Below, in pieces: positions 61,593-64,000 of a stretch of DNA of 64,000 nucleotides; position 1 is the stretch's first letter; each line of letters opens with the position of its first letter. This DNA comes from Streptomyces griseoviridis. Lineage in GTDB: Bacteria > Actinomycetota > Actinomycetes > Streptomycetales > Streptomycetaceae. The DNA lies in NCBI GenBank assembly GCA_014649155.1, contig BMSM01000001.1, positions 708,273 to 772,272 on the forward strand. The letters run 5' to 3'. Position numbers and translations under genes: made by a program. The notes under the pieces were generated by a model. The model was given only the letters and a program-made list of their open reading frames with translations. It was not told the DNA's origin and did not search any database.

Positions 61593-64000
61593 ATGCGTAC
61601 GCCGCGCCAGCCGTCCCAGCACTCCGCGAATGGCCAGAACTGGTCCTTCATGGATGCTCGCCCTGCTGCGCAGGGTATGTACGACCCCCGCAACGAGCAC
61701 GACGCCTGCGGCGTCGGCTTCGTCGCCACTCTTACCGGCGAGGCGTCCCACACGCTGGTCGACCAGGCACTCACCGTGCTGCGCAACCTGGAACACCGCG
61801 GCGCCACCGGCTCCGAGCCCGACTCCGGCGACGGCGCGGGCATTCTCTCCCAGGTCCCGGACGCCTTCTTCCGCGAGGTGGCCGGATTCGACCTCCCCGA
61901 GGCCGGTCACTACGCCGTCGGCATCGCCTTCCTGCCCGAGGCCGGCACGGAAGACGCCGTCGCACGCATCGACACGATCGCGGCCGAGGAAGGGCTGACC
62001 GTCCTCGGCTGGCGGGAGGTCCCCGTCGCCCCCCAGCTGCTCGGCGTGACCGCCCGCTCGACCATGCCGGTCTTCCGCCAGATCTTCGTCGCCGACGGCG
62101 CGTCGGAGGGCATCGTCCTGGACCGCCGCGCCTTCGCGCTGCGCAAGCGCGCCGAGCGCGAGGCCGGCGTCTACTTCCCGTCGCTGTCCGCCCGGACCAT
62201 CGTCTACAAGGGCATGCTCACCACGGGCCAGCTGGAGCCGTTCTTCCCGGACCTGTCCGACCGCCGCTTCGCCTCCGCGATCGCGCTCGTGCACTCCCGG
62301 TTCTCCACCAACACCTTCCCGTCCTGGCCGCTGGCCCACCCGTACCGCTTCGTCGCGCACAACGGCGAGATCAACACGGTCAAGGGCAACCGCAACTGGA
62401 TGGTCGCCCGCGAGTCCCAGCTCGCCTCGGACGTCTTCGGCTCCTCCGCGGACCTGGAGCGCCTGTTCCCGATCTGCACGCCCGACGCCTCCGACTCCGC
62501 CTCCTTCGACGAGGTCCTGGAACTGCTGCACCTGGGCGGCCGGTCGCTGCCGCACTCCGTGCTGATGATGATCCCGGAGGCGTGGGAGAACCACGACTCC
62601 ATGGACCCGGCCCGCCGCGCGTTCTACCAGTACCACTCCACGATGATGGAGCCCTGGGACGGCCCGGCCTGCGTCACCTTCACCGACGGCACCCAGGTCG
62701 GCGCGGTCCTCGACCGCAACGGCCTGCGCCCCGGCCGCTACTGGGTCACCGACGACGGCCTCGTCGTCCTCGGCTCCGAGGTCGGCGTCCTCGACATCGA
62801 CCCCGCCAAGGTCGTCCGCAAGGGCCGCCTCCAGCCGGGCCGCATGTTCCTCGTGGACACCGCCGAGCACCGCATCATCGAGGACGACGAGATCAAGGCG
62901 TCCCTCGCCGCCGAGAACCCGTACGCCGAGTGGCTGGAGGCCGGTGAGATCGAGCTCTCCGACCTGCCCGAGCGCGAGCACATCGTCCACACCCACGCCT
63001 CGGTCACCCGCCGCCAGCAGACCTTCGGCTACACCGAGGAGGAACTGCGCGTCATCCTCGCGCCGATGGCCAAGGCCGGCGCCGAGCCGATCGGCTCCAT
63101 GGGCACCGACTCGCCCATCGCCGCGCTCTCCGACCGCCCCCGGCTGCTGTTCGACTACTTCACCCAGCTCTTCGCGCAGGTCACCAACCCCCCGCTGGAC
63201 GCCATCCGCGAGGAACTGGTCACCTCCCTGCGCTCCGCGCTCGGCCCCCAGGGCAACCTCCTGGAGCCGACCGCCGCGTCCTGCCGCTCCGTCGTCCTGC
63301 CCTTCCCGGTGATCGACAACGACGAGCTGGCCAAGCTCATCCACATCAACGCCGACGGCGACATGCCGGGCATGAAGGCCGCGACCCTCTCCGGTCTCTT
63401 CCGGGTCTCCGGCGGCGGTGACGCGCTCGCCGCCCGGATCGAGGAGATCTGCGCCGAGGCCGACGCCGCCATCGAGAACGGCGCCCGGCTGATCGTCCTG
63501 TCCGACCGGCACTCCGACGCCGAGCACGCGCCGATCCCGTCGCTGCTGCTCACCGCGGCCGTCCACCACCACCTCATCCGCACCAAGCAGCGCACCCAGG
63601 TGGGCCTGCTGGTCGAGGCCGGCGACGTCCGCGAGGTCCACCACGTCGCCCTGCTCATCGGCTACGGCGCCGCCGCCGTCAACCCGTACCTCGCCATGGA
63701 GTCCGTCGAGGACCTGGTCCGCGCGGGCACCTTCCTGTCCGGCATCGAGGCCGAGCAGGCCATCCGCAACCTGATCTACGCCCTCGGCAAGGGCGTCCTG
63801 AAGGTCATGTCCAAGATGGGCATCTCCACCGTCGCCTCCTACCGCGGCGCCCAGGTCTTCGAGGCCGTCGGCCTCGACCGGTCCTTCGTGGAGAAGTACT
63901 TCAACGGCACCGCCACCAAGATCGGCGGCGTCGGCATCGACGTCATCGCCGAGGAGGTCGCCGCCCGGCACGCCAAGGCGTACCCCGTCTCCGGCATCGC
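61593..64000 (+). CDS. gltB: GltB, glutamate synthase large subunit (5' part)
   Basis: NADPH-dependent GOGAT large subunit, cut by the window end after about 802 residues. The N-terminal type II glutaminase domain begins after a propeptide, with nucleophile C39 in [10 protein letters not shown] expected to become residue 1 after processing. [15 protein letters not shown] and the [22 protein letters not shown] [13 protein letters not shown] motif follow. The central domain is under way at the cut ([22 protein letters not shown]). ATG 61593 has an ACGGGAGAG ribosome site. A GlnR-like box lies upstream. Confidence 0.96.
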   Translation, partial: MRTPRQPSQHSANGQNWSFMDARPAAQGMYDPRNEHDACGVGFVATLTGEASHTLVDQALTVLRNLEHRGATGSEPDSGDGAGILSQVPDAFFREVAGFDLPEAGHYAVGIAFLPEAGTEDAVARIDTIAAEEGLTVLGWREVPVAPQLLGVTARSTMPVFRQIFVADGASEGIVLDRRAFALRKRAEREAGVYFPSLSARTIVYKGMLTTGQLEPFFPDLSDRRFASAIALVHSRFSTNTFPSWPLAHPYRFVAHNGEINTVKGNRNWMVARESQLASDVFGSSADLERLFPICTPDASDSASFDEVLELLHLGGRSLPHSVLMMIPEAWENHDSMDPARRAFYQYHSTMMEPWDGPACVTFTDGTQVGAVLDRNGLRPGRYWVTDDGLVVLGSEVGVLDIDPAKVVRKGRLQPGRMFLVDTAEHRIIEDDEIKASLAAENPYAEWLEAGEIELSDLPEREHIVHTHASVTRRQQTFGYTEEELRVILAPMAKAGAEPIGSMGTDSPIAALSDRPRLLFDYFTQLFAQVTNPPLDAIREELVTSLRSALGPQGNLLEPTAASCRSVVLPFPVIDNDELAKLIHINADGDMPGMKAATLSGLFRVSGGGDALAARIEEICAEADAAIENGARLIVLSDRHSDAEHAPIPSLLLTAAVHHHLIRTKQRTQVGLLVEAGDVREVHHVALLIGYGAAAVNPYLAMESVEDLVRAGTFLSGIEAEQAIRNLIYALGKGVLKVMSKMGISTVASYRGAQVFEAVGLDRSFVEKYFNGTATKIGGVGIDVIAEEVAARHAKAYPVSGI

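Overview
This is a high-GC actinobacterial chromosome segment, almost certainly from a Streptomyces. The evidence is strong third-position GC bias, many GTG starts, the dcw cluster in the order murF-mraY-murD-ftsW-murG-ftsQ-ftsZ-pgeF-yggS-sepF-yggT-divIVA, an ileS T-box, PriA in place of HisA/TrpF, and the small protein TrpM between trpC and trpB. From memory, the gene order matches the S. coelicolor region around SCO2026-SCO2091; I could not verify this. I saw no rRNA, tRNA, CRISPR array, insertion sequence or prophage. Both ends are cut inside genes (murF and gltB).

Layout. 1-11.8 kb (+): peptidoglycan precursor synthesis and cell division, ending in polar-growth DivIVA and a strong terminator. 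12.0-15.3 kb (-): ileS with its T-box leader. 15.6-20 kb (+): DksA/TraR-like protein, lspA, pseudouridine synthase, GNAT, CPA1 antiporter. 20-24.8 kb: MscS channel (-), alpha/beta hydrolase (+), DsbA-like protein, a membrane protein and a DUF2252 kinase-like protein (-). 25-28.6 kb (+): dnaE. 28.7-33.1 kb: small basic protein (-), NYN protein, an ABC-2 type exporter, and a membrane protein. 33.2-37.2 kb (-): YbaK-type deacylase, LON-domain protein, two poorly known proteins. 37.4-43.2 kb (+): the his operon hisD-hisC-hisB-orf-hisH-priA-ridA-hisF. 43.3-51 kb: a mycothiol-transferase-like protein (-), then hisI-trpE, three membrane proteins and trpC-trpM-trpB-trpA (+). 51-53 kb: a second DsbA-like protein and lgt (+). 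53-60.2 kb (-): a six-gene run in which every junction overlaps (four ADP-ribosylglycohydrolase paralogues, a class III CoA-transferase, a CitE-like lyase). 60.5-64 kb (+): VIT-family metal transporter and the start of gltB.

How the genes work together. Most of the window is housekeeping: wall synthesis and septation, lipoprotein maturation (lspA, lgt), replication (dnaE), His/Trp biosynthesis with shared PriA, and glutamate synthesis. The most interesting material lies in the control regions and in the ADP-ribosylglycohydrolase operon. Control regions include a TTA-containing leader ORF running into an inverted repeat upstream of ftsZ, the ileS T-box with a visible Shine-Dalgarno sequestrator, a GlnR-type box before gltB, an iron-box-like site in a divergent region, and about ten putative leaderless promoters. 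Three copies of one dispersed GC-rich repeat are present; one forms the C-terminal end of trpM.
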